Positions 9,130-19,032 of a stretch of 64,000 nucleotides of DNA are shown one piece after another. The stretch is from Yamadazyma tenuis. Lineage: Eukaryota > Ascomycota > Pichiomycetes > Serinales > Debaryomycetaceae. Location of the stretch: the NCBI RefSeq assembly GCF_029203305.1, contig NC_089465.1, forward strand, positions 372,001 to 436,000. The letters are read 5' to 3'. Under the pieces are notes generated by a model. That model was not told the DNA's origin and searched no databases. It saw nothing but the letters and a program-made list of their open reading frames with translations. Position 1 is the first letter of the stretch; each line of letters starts with the position of its first letter. Both the position numbers and the translations under genes were made by a program.

Positions 9130-9984
9130 ATGTTATCTTTCAGTACATTCAACAAGACCTTAGGTCGAGCTGTCGGCCCCAAGTTTTGTATCAACCACCA
9201 AGTATATCCCTTCACAAACAAATACGTCGTGTGTGGAGATTTGAGCTTTGATATCTGTGAAACTACTATAACATCTTTCCAGATGAAATTCAACCGCAAA
9301 GTCCATCAAAGAGTGTACAAGAGAGTTTTAGGAGCTTTCAGGCTGCTGGATCAGTGTGAAATGTCTACCCAGTTCAAGGAGTTTGAATTCGGCATTCTCA
9401 AAGGAACCTATAGTATACCGTTTTCCTTTGGATGTAATCTGCCCACCATTTATAGTGTTGACTTCTGCCAGAGCTACGAATTGGAGATGGTGCTTGTGAC
9501 TCCGAAACGAACCTTCACAGAACGACGGGAGGTGCTCATTCACAAACAAGTGCCTTTTCAAATAGTCTCTATCAGAGAGACAGTCAACGATCAAGTATTT
9601 AACTTGACGACTCCAAAGCTGTTCTACAAAAACAAAACAAATATGGTCAAATTCGAAGGATCTGGAAACTTTTACATGTGTATTACTATTGCCCAATATA
9701 CTAAGGTGACTGTTAAAGAAGGTGATAGTTTCACCGTTACCACCCGCCAAAGAGTATATCACGGAAACAAACAAGAAGTCAAAATTCCCGGAAAAGCTCT
9801 ACGGCAGTTGAGCACTGGATATAGCACTTGTGAGGTATGCTCCTACCATCTTTTAGAAGTTAAAATAACAGGCTCGGGTAAAGTCTGGTCCACAAAAGTG
9901 CCTATTGAAGTGGTGACAGAACCCCCCGTGGCCCTTCCTCCGGCGTACGCTGCTCCTAAGCACCTTCCACCCTACGTGCCATGA
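9130..9984 (+). CDS. Short arrestin-like protein with C-terminal PY motifs
   Basis: A 284-aa beta-rich protein resembling alpha-arrestins (ARTs), the adaptors that bring the ubiquitin ligase Rsp5 to plasma-membrane transporters. The body (about 10-260) has alternating beta-strand patterns, including segments such as KGTYSIPFSF that recall the arrestin N-domain. The tail is Pro-rich and holds a PPxY motif, PPAY (270-273), and an LPxY motif, LPPY (279-282), both ligands for Rsp5 WW domains. It is much shorter than most fungal ARTs, ending directly after the PY motifs with no long disordered tail. The ATG is ordinary and overlaps no other gene. Arrestin assignment rests on fold pattern plus PY motifs. 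Confidence 0.6.
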   Translation: MLSFSTFNKTLGRAVGPKFCINHQVYPFTNKYVVCGDLSFDICETTITSFQMKFNRKVHQRVYKRVLGAFRLLDQCEMSTQFKEFEFGILKGTYSIPFSFGCNLPTIYSVDFCQSYELEMVLVTPKRTFTERREVLIHKQVPFQIVSIRETVNDQVFNLTTPKLFYKNKTNMVKFEGSGNFYMCITIAQYTKVTVKEGDSFTVTTRQRVYHGNKQEVKIPGKALRQLSTGYSTCEVCSYHLLEVKITGSGKVWSTKVPIEVVTEPPVALPPAYAAPKHLPPYVP

Positions 9985-10030
9985 ATTAACTGAATTTTTG
10001 GTAATAGTACAGATATATATACATATGGGT

Positions 10031-11332
10031 TTATTCCTCGTCGCTGTCTTCGTAAGCAGGCATATCTTCTTCGAACTTTTTCGCAGCCGGCTGCACCTCA
10101 TCGGCATCTCCCTCTCGACTCCTTTTTTTAGGATGTTGATCTTTGACTGAATGTGCATGTGAAGGTGCTGGAGCACTCTTGGGACGCTTGTCTTTTCTCG
10201 AGTCCCGAATCTTGGGACAAGCAGCAATGATTTCTTCTTCGCTCACACCATCTTTGATACTCAACAACACCTTCTCCACCACACTTACATGATTTCCGTT
10301 GGACTTGTCATCTCTAAACCTCATCATTTCCCAGTATCCTGGAAGATCCACTTTCTTTTTGCATTCGACAATTCGGCCTTGAAGAGGCTCCTTAAGTGAC
10401 TTCAACAACTCCCAGTCCTTTTCTTCCAAGTACATTCTGGCAAACTGTTCGTAATCTCGTCCTCCTTTCCAAACATGCAAATTTATTATGTCAGGATTCG
10501 AGTCATAATCCGTATAGGTGGAGTCTGGGTCCCTCGGGTCCATATCTGGGTCCTGGTACTTATTGAACAATATTTCCATCTTATAGTCAATTGAGTTTTC
10601 TTGTGCGGGTTTCCACTTGAGCAAAGTGGTGTCTGTGCCAAACACATAAGGAGTTTCAGCACAAGTGAAGATCAACCCATCCGATTCATGAAACAATTGG
10701 TCCTTTTTGCTCAAGACATCATCGGCATGGTAGGCCGATGTCATTAATTTGAAGCTGACCTTGAAGGGAAAGGTGCTAGAATTGACAATCTCGGGGTTTT
10801 TGCGTTTGAAGTTGTCAAAAGGTTTCATCACTTGCTCGGTGATATATCCCAATCTTGTAGGAAGAAATCTACCAGTGATATCTTTGCCATTGACAGCCAA
10901 AGCATCAAAAATACAATACCTGAGGTACGGTTCGCTGACGTTCTTAGTTTCTAGTACCAATTCACCGTCAAGCAAGGTTCCGTGATGAAATGTCTTTCCC
11001 TTTTCCTCATTCATGGACAATGGGAAGTGGATGTTGGGAATATAGTAATATTCATTCCCACGAGTAATCAAAAACACACCCTCGCCCCTCTCTGGATGGT
11101 TAATGATGAACAACAAGCACCGCAAGCCATCGGACTTTTCACACACGTAGTAGTCTTTTTTCATGAGGGTGTCGGTGAGATGGAGTCTCTCGAAAGAAAC
11201 TGGCTGAGACCCGGGGAAATTGGGGTTTTTTCTATTCAACAAGTCTGCCACCATTAATTGCAACTCGTACGATTCTTCACGAGGCAACTTCTCCCCCGGT
11301 ATCACCGGCATATTTGTGTCCTGAAGAATCAT
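10031..11332 (-). CDS. CEG1: mRNA capping enzyme, guanylyltransferase subunit
   Basis: A 433-aa nuclear GTP:RNA guanylyltransferase that adds GMP to the diphosphate end of nascent Pol II transcripts, working with the separate RNA triphosphatase Cet1. All covalent nucleotidyltransferase motifs are visible: motif I EKSDGLR with the GMP-accepting Lys66; motif III with DGE; motif IV ESDGLIF; motif V LLKWKP; and motif [13 protein letters not shown] in the OB domain. The C-terminus is a basic, then acidic tail ([10 protein letters not shown] region). Length is close to the roughly 450 aa of yeast Ceg1. It is convergent with the arrestin-like gene, 46 bp apart. Confidence 0.96.
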   Translation of the reverse strand: MILQDTNMPVIPGEKLPREESYELQLMVADLLNRKNPNFPGSQPVSFERLHLTDTLMKKDYYVCEKSDGLRCLLFIINHPERGEGVFLITRGNEYYYIPNIHFPLSMNEEKGKTFHHGTLLDGELVLETKNVSEPYLRYCIFDALAVNGKDITGRFLPTRLGYITEQVMKPFDNFKRKNPEIVNSSTFPFKVSFKLMTSAYHADDVLSKKDQLFHESDGLIFTCAETPYVFGTDTTLLKWKPAQENSIDYKMEILFNKYQDPDMDPRDPDSTYTDYDSNPDIINLHVWKGGRDYEQFARMYLEEKDWELLKSLKEPLQGRIVECKKKVDLPGYWEMMRFRDDKSNGNHVSVVEKVLLSIKDGVSEEEIIAACPKIRDSRKDKRPKSAPAPSHAHSVKDQHPKKRSREGDADEVQPAAKKFEEDMPAYEDSDEE

Positions 11333-11437
11333 CTTCTCTAGTTATGTATTGGTTTCGTTGGGTTTTTCGACTGCGCGCGTTTCCGAGCCAGCTGCTGTGT
11401 ACAAATATATACTATATTTGCTCTATTCATGGGTGGT

Positions 11438-14400
11438 CTATGGAACAAAGTCGCCTAGAGAAAGAGGAACATGGACCTTGGTCACTTTATCGTGGTGGTC
11501 CAATATCCCGAACTGCTCCCCGCTTATGGGCTCGTTGATAACATGTAGAAACTCATCAGCAGTAAACCCTTCGGTGTCAGTGCTGGGTTCTCTCACAGAG
11601 TCTTCTTCACTGGACCGGTTGTTGTGGTAGCACGTTTGGCATATCTTTTTATCGTCAGAGTCTCGCCATATAGGTGACATTCTCGTGTCACATTTGGCAC
11701 AGGTGTAAGATGATTCCTCAAGTTCTTCTTGTTTTTCTTCCGACAAATGACCTCTTACTAGCTCTAAGTACCGGGTGGCTTTTAAGTAGTTGCCATTATT
11801 CTTGTGGCTACTGGACTTGAGAATATCTTCGGTGAATAGTTTGATCAATGGATGTGGTTCTTTGCTGGAATAGCTTCGTTTGCCTTGGTATGCAATGGAA
11901 TGAATTGATGATGGAGGTAGATGGTCAGAACAGTATAAAACAGGCTCCAATTTTCCGGTTTTCCCATCAACTTTGACTTTAGATTCCCCTGCAACCAACT
12001 TGAACCCCAAATTGGAGTTGCAGTTGATGTGTAAAGGCTTGTCACAGTCGTGGCAGTTGGAAATGGCACCGGTTTTGTGGCACACAGAGCAAGGAATACG
12101 ACTTTTCAACAACACCATATCGACGTTTCGGATCTCAAAAGTATTGGTGATGAGCTCGACCGTCATCTTGGCCTTGGCTCTTGAATCGTCGGAGTTCATG
12201 ATAGCAGTAAGATATTTTTTAGGGTTGATTTGGTTCAATTGGGCCACTGGCTTGAACTCCACCAGTTGATAGTTGGAGAAGGCACAGAGAATATGGCACC
12301 ATTTTCCCGAGTCCTGGATAGGTTTGAGGAACCCACCGGGAGTTGTACAGAGACAGCATTTGTACTGTTGCTGGAAAATTGGGTTCAACTCGTTAACACA
12401 ACATTCACAAAGCCATTCTTTTATAGGCTTAACAGCAGCTGGAACGGTGATGCCCACACACCAAGAATGCACGGCGATTAGACATTTACCGCACTGTAAA
12501 AGATCGTCTTCACTCGAATCAGAACAAACAGAGCATTGTTGATGAGCTTGAAGACCTGGTGGTGAAGTCTCGTGGTTAATGAGATTGGCCAAATCACAAA
12601 GCTGTTTAATCTTGAAGCTCTGGAGTAAGTCTGACACCTTTTTATCATCAATATTATCTGGTTTGCTGGTTAGCATCAACTTCAATTGTTCGGGTATTTT
12701 GTAGTCTTTAGAGACTATAGGACTGATGATATGTTCGTGCTCAAACGGTTCTTTTTCTGGTTCGGGAGTCTCTTCTTTCACCTTTGGTTCGGGTTTCTTG
12801 ACAGGTTTCTTTTCGGGTTTCTTCTTCTTACCATCTTCTTTGTTGACTTCTACTTCAGGCTTTTTCTTGACGTTACGCTTTTTAGGAGTGTCGCTCTGAG
12901 GCAGGGGACTTGGTCTCTTTCTGGATTTTTCCTTCTTCTTCTCCTCCACAAAGAGTCCTGGGCTTCCGGTGGTATGGATCAATATGGCATCAGCATCCCT
13001 CAATAATTCGTACTCAATCTTCCGTTTCCCGTTCTTATTGATCTTGCGCTCTACCTCAATAGGATCCTCCCAAATCACGGCATACCTTCTCCAAAGCCTG
13101 GCACATCTGAAACATAAGCCCGTGAGTTCGATCGAGCTGGCATTATCATGGCCGGTGATGCGGAACCACTGAGTACTGGATGTGGTACTACAGTATTTAC
13201 ACACAAACGTCTTGTGCTCTGCTTTTGCCAAGTCGTAGCACGAATCGTCGTCTTCATTAAAGAACTGAGGCTTGGACTTTGAGTCCTTGCTTTCGTTCTG
13301 TAGGTTTTGGAGCTTCTTCTTGATCCGGCCCTCAAAATTGCCCCAAATCAAACGTCCATTTTCGCTCTTTTTCCAGAGGTAATAGAATCGGACTATGCTA
13401 GCACAAGGAACCGTTTTGACCATCTTGTATATCGGGTACAACTCCGACCCGTACTTCTTGACCCCCTCTTCAAACTTCTGGATCTCCTTAGCGGTCAATA
13501 TCGGCTCATGCAACAGTTTTTTTGTGATTTTCATCAGGTCGTCCATGGCTTTGAGGTAGTCTCCTTGGTGCTTGAAGTAGTTATTCAAGATGCTATCCAT
13601 GAAATTGGGAGAATTAGGTGATAAGCCCAACTTATCGGCAATAGGCGCACACTGGGCCACGTACTGATCAAGCTTGCCAAAGTTATCGTCAACATCTTCC
13701 TCCATCGGTTTCCAAAGAAGCGTACATGTTTTGTGCACCGTCGCACAATCACCATCGTCTACTCCTCGTTCAATATACCCCTTGGGTCGAGGCTGTAACC
13801 AAACCGGGTACTCCTTGGTCAGCACTTCACCATAAGCAGGCGGAACCGGTAAAGGAGCTCCCTCAACCAACTTGGCTTTGGATTTTTTCTTCCCACTGGC
13901 ATCGGCCGCATCGTAGTACACAATGGGATGGTCAATAAACTCAGGGATATGCGTGGCCTGGTGTTTGGCTCCAATCCGAGTGGCTGCCCGTGGATAGAAC
14001 GAACGGTCGTCCAAGTCTACGGCATCCTCGAGCTTACTGTGGATTCCCAAATACCGCATACACCATTCTTCCTTAAGCCGACGGTCTGCGAGTGAGAGCT
14101 TATCATGTTTCAAAAACTCTATGGCCATAAGCTCGTACTTGGGCAAGACGTCGGCCCTTTCAGACTCCAGGCGGTCGATGGGATCGTCGGTGGTATCAAT
14201 ATCCATACCATCACTCAATTCGCTCTCGTTCAGCAGCTTATTGTCACTACCCAACATGAGAATCCGCGTGCTCTTATACTGCTGAAGGTGTTTCTTGGTG
14301 CACGATTCACAGTGCCAACTGAAACCACGGCTGGGTTTCTTGAGGAGCGGCGGGTCAAGGCAGTAGAGGTGGAAGAACTGGTCACAGTCAGCACAGGTGA

Positions 14401-15400
14401 CACTATCCTGAGTGGAACACCACTGACCACAATTTTCACAGGTGCACGAGCCCGACTGGAAGCCATTGATCAAGAACTTGGTCATTTGCAGCTCGATGAA
14501 GATGTAGTCGAACCTCTTGTTCAAGGCGGTAAGAAAATGAGCACTTTTGTCGTTGTTGGAGATTTTGAGTAAATAGAGGGTGGAGATCACATCGTAGAAT
14601 TTCATCATGTACCGATCGTAGAGCTTATCGAAAAAGAAACTGTTGGGCCGCTTTATGAAGTCGTCGAGATTTTCGATGTCTTGTTTGTGGCGCACGTCCA
14701 CAAGCCCCCGGAAGCTGTGGAGTGGGCATGTGTCTGTGTGCATCGATGCAAATAAAAGTCGTGAATCGGGAGACGGCTTGGAGATGTCTCTAGGACGGTA
14801 GAACCACTGGACCTGGAACTCAAAGTCACGTACCAGGACCTCCGGCACAATTCCTGTTTGTGGGGGAGTGGCCCCAGGTTTGGGTTTGGGTTTAAATCCC
14901 ATTATCCGACCAATGTAGTATGGCTCTCCAGGAGGTTCACTAATCATATAGATGAAATCGCCCTTTTGGAGGCGGAACTTCTTGGACTGCTTAGGCATGG
15001 CACTGTACTGGTGTTCCAACACTGGCTGTGCCGGACATACGAGCGTCTTGGTATCCAAGTCGATGTGGGAGTTGTGAAGATTGAGTTTGCACGAAAAATA
15101 GTCGATAGGCTGGGGCACTGGCTGCCAATTGACTCGTTCTTGGGAGGATGAGGCCGGTGCCGTTGGCACGATGGTAACAGTGGCGGTGGCGGGCGTGGAG
15201 TTCTTGCCTGGTGGCGGCAGAATAGGTTTGTCAGCACCCAACCCGACGGACGGTGAGGTGGAATCCCTGGTAGATTTGGATGGTTTATCACTCATTGGAG
15301 CAGCTGGCCGGGGTTTCTTGACTCGTTCATGGAACACCGACTCGTCTATCGTGTCGGTGTACGACTTGTTGATGGTGGCCTGTCTTTTTGGCCTTGACAT
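11438..15400 (-). CDS. SNT2: Snt2-type chromatin regulator (BAH, PHD, SANT, ePHD)
   Basis: A 1320-aa nuclear protein with the layout of Snt2, which in S. cerevisiae works with Ecm5 and Rpd3 in stress-response gene control. Order: BAH domain about 141-275; PHD1 319-367 (Cys4-His-Cys3); ELM2-like region about 470-560; SANT helix bundle about 634-690; a GATA-like zinc knuckle 734-766 (CKYC...CFRC); a Lys/Pro-rich linker about 785-880; PHD2 956-1001; an extended PHD about 1014-1140 (CCLC...CHILCAF...HINC); and a second GATA-like CX2C pair at 1234-1257. The BAH and PHD fingers should read histone tails. S. cerevisiae Snt2 is about 1400 aa, so this is full length. Start context and downstream frame are clean. 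Confidence 0.92.
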   Translation of the reverse strand: MSRPKRQATINKSYTDTIDESVFHERVKKPRPAAPMSDKPSKSTRDSTSPSVGLGADKPILPPPGKNSTPATATVTIVPTAPASSSQERVNWQPVPQPIDYFSCKLNLHNSHIDLDTKTLVCPAQPVLEHQYSAMPKQSKKFRLQKGDFIYMISEPPGEPYYIGRIMGFKPKPKPGATPPQTGIVPEVLVRDFEFQVQWFYRPRDISKPSPDSRLLFASMHTDTCPLHSFRGLVDVRHKQDIENLDDFIKRPNSFFFDKLYDRYMMKFYDVISTLYLLKISNNDKSAHFLTALNKRFDYIFIELQMTKFLINGFQSGSCTCENCGQWCSTQDSVTCADCDQFFHLYCLDPPLLKKPSRGFSWHCESCTKKHLQQYKSTRILMLGSDNKLLNESELSDGMDIDTTDDPIDRLESERADVLPKYELMAIEFLKHDKLSLADRRLKEEWCMRYLGIHSKLEDAVDLDDRSFYPRAATRIGAKHQATHIPEFIDHPIVYYDAADASGKKKSKAKLVEGAPLPVPPAYGEVLTKEYPVWLQPRPKGYIERGVDDGDCATVHKTCTLLWKPMEEDVDDNFGKLDQYVAQCAPIADKLGLSPNSPNFMDSILNNYFKHQGDYLKAMDDLMKITKKLLHEPILTAKEIQKFEEGVKKYGSELYPIYKMVKTVPCASIVRFYYLWKKSENGRLIWGNFEGRIKKKLQNLQNESKDSKSKPQFFNEDDDSCYDLAKAEHKTFVCKYCSTTSSTQWFRITGHDNASSIELTGLCFRCARLWRRYAVIWEDPIEVERKINKNGKRKIEYELLRDADAILIHTTGSPGLFVEEKKKEKSRKRPSPLPQSDTPKKRNVKKKPEVEVNKEDGKKKKPEKKPVKKPEPKVKEETPEPEKEPFEHEHIISPIVSKDYKIPEQLKLMLTSKPDNIDDKKVSDLLQSFKIKQLCDLANLINHETSPPGLQAHQQCSVCSDSSEDDLLQCGKCLIAVHSWCVGITVPAAVKPIKEWLCECCVNELNPIFQQQYKCCLCTTPGGFLKPIQDSGKWCHILCAFSNYQLVEFKPVAQLNQINPKKYLTAIMNSDDSRAKAKMTVELITNTFEIRNVDMVLLKSRIPCSVCHKTGAISNCHDCDKPLHINCNSNLGFKLVAGESKVKVDGKTGKLEPVLYCSDHLPPSSIHSIAYQGKRSYSSKEPHPLIKLFTEDILKSSSHKNNGNYLKATRYLELVRGHLSEEKQEELEESSYTCAKCDTRMSPIWRDSDDKKICQTCYHNNRSSEEDSVREPSTDTEGFTADEFLHVINEPISGEQFGILDHHDKVTKVHVPLSLGDFVP

Positions 15401-15519
15401 GCTGGAGCTAAGTGATTTGTGAGAAAAATTTTAGTCGAGTGAGGTTAGTGATATGCATTGAGAGAGGTGGATAATTATAGTACAGAAGTGGAGGGCCAAA
15501 GGCAGTCACTGGTCGAGAG

Positions 15520-16113
15520 TTATGGTTGGGCTAGCATGCGCTCCAACCGTTCTATTTCGTGGATGTCGGAGGCAGCACTAATAGTGTCTGCCAAGTGCAC
15601 CTGGTGGGAGGTGGAGTTGCTGGCGATTATGTCGTCCACAGACGTGGTGGCAAAGAGTGCCTCAGCTTCCTGGCGTTCGTGCGCCCGGACCTTCTCGAGG
15701 TCGAGTGTCTCAAGGCTCGGAAGGAGATGTATCATTAAGTATCGGTAGTTTTCACCCTGGGTGATGGGGTTGTTGAGCATCACCAAATGTCGTAAATGGG
15801 GGAACTTCCACCGGGAAACCTCTCGCACCGAGAAGTTGCAGTTGAGGGCCGCAAGGCTGTGAAGGGCTGGGAAGCTGGTGCACTCAAGGTGGTACATTTC
15901 CGGGTTATTACTGACAATAAGGGTATTGACAGTTTTGGCGGGAGACGAAAGCTGGAGATCGATGAGCAGGTTGTTGGTGAGGTCGACTGCGGCGTAGTGG
16001 GGCGGAAGCCAGTCGATGTCCGAGAGCCCGAGGTCTCGGAGCTGGAGAGTCAGCTGTTTACAGGGGTTGATGACGATATGTGCTTGTTCTAGCACATTGG
16101 AGGTGAGTTTCAT
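15520..16113 (-). CDS. LEA1: U2 snRNP protein A' (Lea1)
   Basis: A 197-aa leucine-rich-repeat protein of the U2 snRNP, the partner of Msl1 (U2 B'') on stem-loop IV of U2 snRNA; it is needed for pre-spliceosome formation. It starts MKLTSNVLEQA, close to the family's MKLTxxLIxxA start. About five LRRs cover residues 20-150, including LTNNLLIDL and VMLNNPI, followed by the LRR cap with YRYLMIHLLPSLETLDLEKV. The C-terminal helix is short. It is a little shorter than yeast Lea1 (about 238 aa). Confidence 0.92.
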   Translation of the reverse strand: MKLTSNVLEQAHIVINPCKQLTLQLRDLGLSDIDWLPPHYAAVDLTNNLLIDLQLSSPAKTVNTLIVSNNPEMYHLECTSFPALHSLAALNCNFSVREVSRWKFPHLRHLVMLNNPITQGENYRYLMIHLLPSLETLDLEKVRAHERQEAEALFATTSVDDIIASNSTSHQVHLADTISAASDIHEIERLERMLAQP

Positions 16114-16186
16114 TAGTGAAGAAGCTGCGCGCCGATTTCAATTTAGTTTTCTTGAGACAGCTAGAATAATATATAGAGTAGGTCAA

Positions 16187-17413
16187 CTAGTAGATGGTTA
16201 CACAGCTGACACAGTCATTGCTCAACACCTCCCAGATACAGTGGTCAAAGCAATACAACTTACTCTGCCCCCAGTCATTCAGCTCGTTGATGGGAATCAC
16301 GTCCAAGTTGATCAACTCACTTTCACTGCGATTCAAGAGTATGGGCGTCTTACTGCCGCCTGCGAAGAAGTCGGCGGGAATCTGGTCGAAGTAGTGGCTG
16401 CATCCGATGCGCATGTCGTACGAATCAAAAGGGTTGGTATCGCTCGAGTCGTTGCCCAAGTAAATTTCGTAGTTGCACTTGTTCCAGTGGCTGAAACTCG
16501 ATGATTCCACGATGTTGCCGTTGTGTAAAATCACCTTGCTCAACACCCCGTTTCCATTGAGGTCGTACAAAAAATCGACTCCAAATTTGAAGTAGTTGTG
16601 GAACTTTAAGATCTTATTGGAAGTGTGGGATGTACTGATACGCTTGAAGAAATTCAGGTGGATCAAGAGCCGGGAGTCAAACTTGTTGAAGTAGTCGTCG
16701 GGTGGGCCCAAGAAGTTCAACACCTCCTGCTGGGTGGTTTTGCCGATGGTGACCAAAAACTCCTTGTTACGGAAACTGAGTCTAATGACCCCAAGTTTGA
16801 TGTTAGCACTGACTTTGAACGACGGGTCACATGTTTGCGACACCTCTGTGATGGAGCTCAACTCCAGCGACGCAGGTGTGGCGGCGGCGCTGCCAGTCTT
16901 CATCAGATGCAAAAACTCATCAAACGAGTTGGAGTTGAAGATGAATATCTCACCACACACCACGTCTTTGTCGGAGTTCAACAAGTATGCCAACGACGGG
17001 TCAAAGCCCTTATTGCTCTGGATGGCCAGGAGGTCAAACTTGAAGGATACCCCCGGGTAGCTCAAGATGTAGTAGTTGTTGATGAATTTCCCGGGATACG
17101 TGGGACCAAATACCTTGTTGTAAATGACCTTCAAAGTGATTCCAGACCCCAAAGAGTTCAAGTTGATGTTGTTGTACGAGTAGTTGATGCCACACGAGAA
17201 CGATTGAATCTCTATCAACGTTAGTTTGTCTTTCTGGAAGAGCAAGGTCATGCCCCAATTTTTGATCTGGAGCCGGATCGGAGTATTGAGGTAGTCCTTG
17301 GACGAGTACATCAAGTTGAGCTGCTCATGCTTAAACCTGTCAAGCACGGAGTAGAGGCCGTCGTTGATTTTAAGGGCATTTAAACCTTCTCCAGGTTTTA
17401 TGGTTTGAGTCAT
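16187..17413 (-). CDS. PHAF1 / UPF0183 family protein
   Basis: A 408-aa protein of the UPF0183 (PHAF1, C16orf70) family; the human member is linked to phagophore or autophagosome assembly, while fungal roles are little known. The frame continues upstream to a TTG, but the first ATG (17411-17413) gives MTQTIKPGEGLNALKI, matching the family's N-terminal PGxGL block. Further family blocks are the FGPTYPGKF...YPGVSF region and the C-terminal CSHYFDQIPADFFAGGSK. No signal peptide or membrane segment. It is tandem with LEA1, 73 bp apart. Confidence 0.8.
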   Translation of the reverse strand: MTQTIKPGEGLNALKINDGLYSVLDRFKHEQLNLMYSSKDYLNTPIRLQIKNWGMTLLFQKDKLTLIEIQSFSCGINYSYNNINLNSLGSGITLKVIYNKVFGPTYPGKFINNYYILSYPGVSFKFDLLAIQSNKGFDPSLAYLLNSDKDVVCGEIFIFNSNSFDEFLHLMKTGSAAATPASLELSSITEVSQTCDPSFKVSANIKLGVIRLSFRNKEFLVTIGKTTQQEVLNFLGPPDDYFNKFDSRLLIHLNFFKRISTSHTSNKILKFHNYFKFGVDFLYDLNGNGVLSKVILHNGNIVESSSFSHWNKCNYEIYLGNDSSDTNPFDSYDMRIGCSHYFDQIPADFFAGGSKTPILLNRSESELINLDVIPINELNDWGQSKLYCFDHCIWEVLSNDCVSCVTIY

Positions 17414-18035
17414 GCTTGTGACTGATAAGGATGGCACGGAGTTGGAGTACTGGGACAAAGAAAGGGTGACGGAGTACTGGCGGTTGGAGTCTCAAAAGCC
17501 GGGGTGTGACTGGGAAGAGACTATTTGAGGGTGAATTGTATGAATTGGTACTGGATGTATCTAGTGACGGGGTGTATAAGGATGTTTGTTTGTGGTTAAT
17601 TAACCAGATTGCGCGCGCGATAAGAGATGTGATGCCTAATCTGATAATGAGACACGCAGAGAAATGGGCAATTTGCAAGTGCGTGTTTAGGAAGCTGTGG
17701 GAGGCAGTGGGCAGATACGTTGTTAAGCTGTGCTGATAAACTGGTAATGTTTGCCGTAGGATACGCAAAAAGGGTTCTGATCTATATGCTAAATTCTGAC
17801 CAATAACACTCTGTACGTCTAAATTGGCATTGATCGAGCGAGGTCTATAAAGCGTGGAATAGCCTTATTAAACAACAGGTACATCAGATGACAGCTTTAG
17901 GACTAATCTATGATAATATCATCACCGGTAACACCAGTGAATATCATGTGCCGCACATAGGTTAATGACTGTTTGGCTTCCATGGAGATGAAAGTATCAT
18001 CAAGTGATCACCACAAGACCCCGTTCTGGTGCCCT

Positions 18036-18100
18036 CCTCAGTACGAGATAAGGGACATCCTCAGTACGAGATAAGGGACATTCTAAGTACGAGATAATAC
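18036..18100. repeat. Three tandem 23-bp units
   Basis: Units at 18036-18058 and 18059-18081 are identical (CCTCAGTACGAGATAAGGGACAT with its repeat). A third, diverged and shortened, runs 18082-18100. Each contains GTACGAGATAA, so a GATAA core recurs every 23 bp. Confidence 0.85.
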
Positions 18101-18573
18101 CAGCTATTCTCGTCTAAAAACACAAACAAAGCAGATAAGACAGAGCCACCGGTCCCTTCTGATAAGCATTGTACCTAGAAACCCTGTGCATCATGATAAA
18201 CCCACTCGTCTAACCTGTGACACATGCACCGCAGAGTCGGCTAACTTGCAACAACCCAATAATAAGACTCGATTACAATAGTACATCCACCCCAATTCCA
18301 ATGGCATTGTTCATTGTGTAGACAATGCCCCAAATATCCATTAGTTCCCAAACAGGAAAGTCAATACTCCTGTAGTTTGCTCTCCACTTGGGCACCACTA
18401 TGGGTGCTTGTGTAGGGATATGCAATAAGCAAAGGCAGCACCGAACTTGAATAAAAGAAGCTGACACAAATACGAAACCACAGAAGCACCCAGGTCTAAA
18501 CCCTGTTCAGGGCTGTCTGGCCACAATTGTTAGCTGCACCTTCAGCAAGGGATCTTTAGAATTCTCTTTCTGC

Positions 18574-18918
18574 ATGAGGATCGGTAGGTCATGGGACCCA
18601 GGCTCGCGACCATCCCCTGCTATCGGGAATATGCCTAAATCAGTCAGCAACAATAATGGCATTGATGGTAACGACAATGGGAGTGTGTCGCAAGGGATAT
18701 TCGTCAACTTGCTGGCGGGTAAGAGCTATTGGGTGAGGTGTTGGCCAGGTGTCTACCAATTGAGCTTGGAATTGGTTGGGTCCTCGGCCTTTGACCAACC
18801 CGTGCGCGACAAGTGTTCTTTGGCTGCAATCCTACGTCGCACTGGGGAATTTGTTATTAATTCATATCGTATAAACGTAATCTATAATACATGCCTACAG
18901 CGGGAAGCCGGTTCCTGA
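18574..18918 (+). other. Open frame of uncertain status (114 codons)
   Basis: An ATG-started frame with yeast-like codons in its middle (AAC TTG, GGT AAG, TAC CAA TTG), giving GIFVNLLAGKSYWVR, which looks like a beta-strand pair. The same frame is open upstream to a TGA at about 18448. No family is recognised and the opposite strand also shows coding-like runs. It may be a gene fragment; it should not be taken as an intact gene. Confidence 0.25.
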
Positions 18919-19032
18919 CGCCAGGGGAGACTGGGCTGCTGATGGTCTGATGTTTGAGAGGCGGACCGCTCTTTTTTGTGATCATGAACAGCTATATCTG
19001 ACACTCTTACTCTCTCCTCTTTCCTCTTTCCT

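Larger units (their letters stand above)
17414..19032. other. 1.6-kb gap with short repeats and possible relic frames
   Basis: No gene can be supported with confidence. Present are three 23-bp units at 18036-18100, and an unusually open stretch at about 18450-18918. In that stretch the plus strand is open for about 155 codons with one internal ATG (18574), and the minus strand shows shifting open frames. A frame at 17506-17736 starts with GTG and is rejected. Confidence 0.5.

Noticed and set aside
14105..14572. 155-codon plus-strand frame inside SNT2
   Set aside because: It is the antisense shadow of the SNT2 coding sequence (start region of the PHD and BAH parts) and shows no family features.
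17506..17736. 76-codon plus-strand frame upstream of the PHAF1 gene
   Set aside because: It begins with GTG and lies in the promoter of the minus-strand gene; no similarity is recognised.
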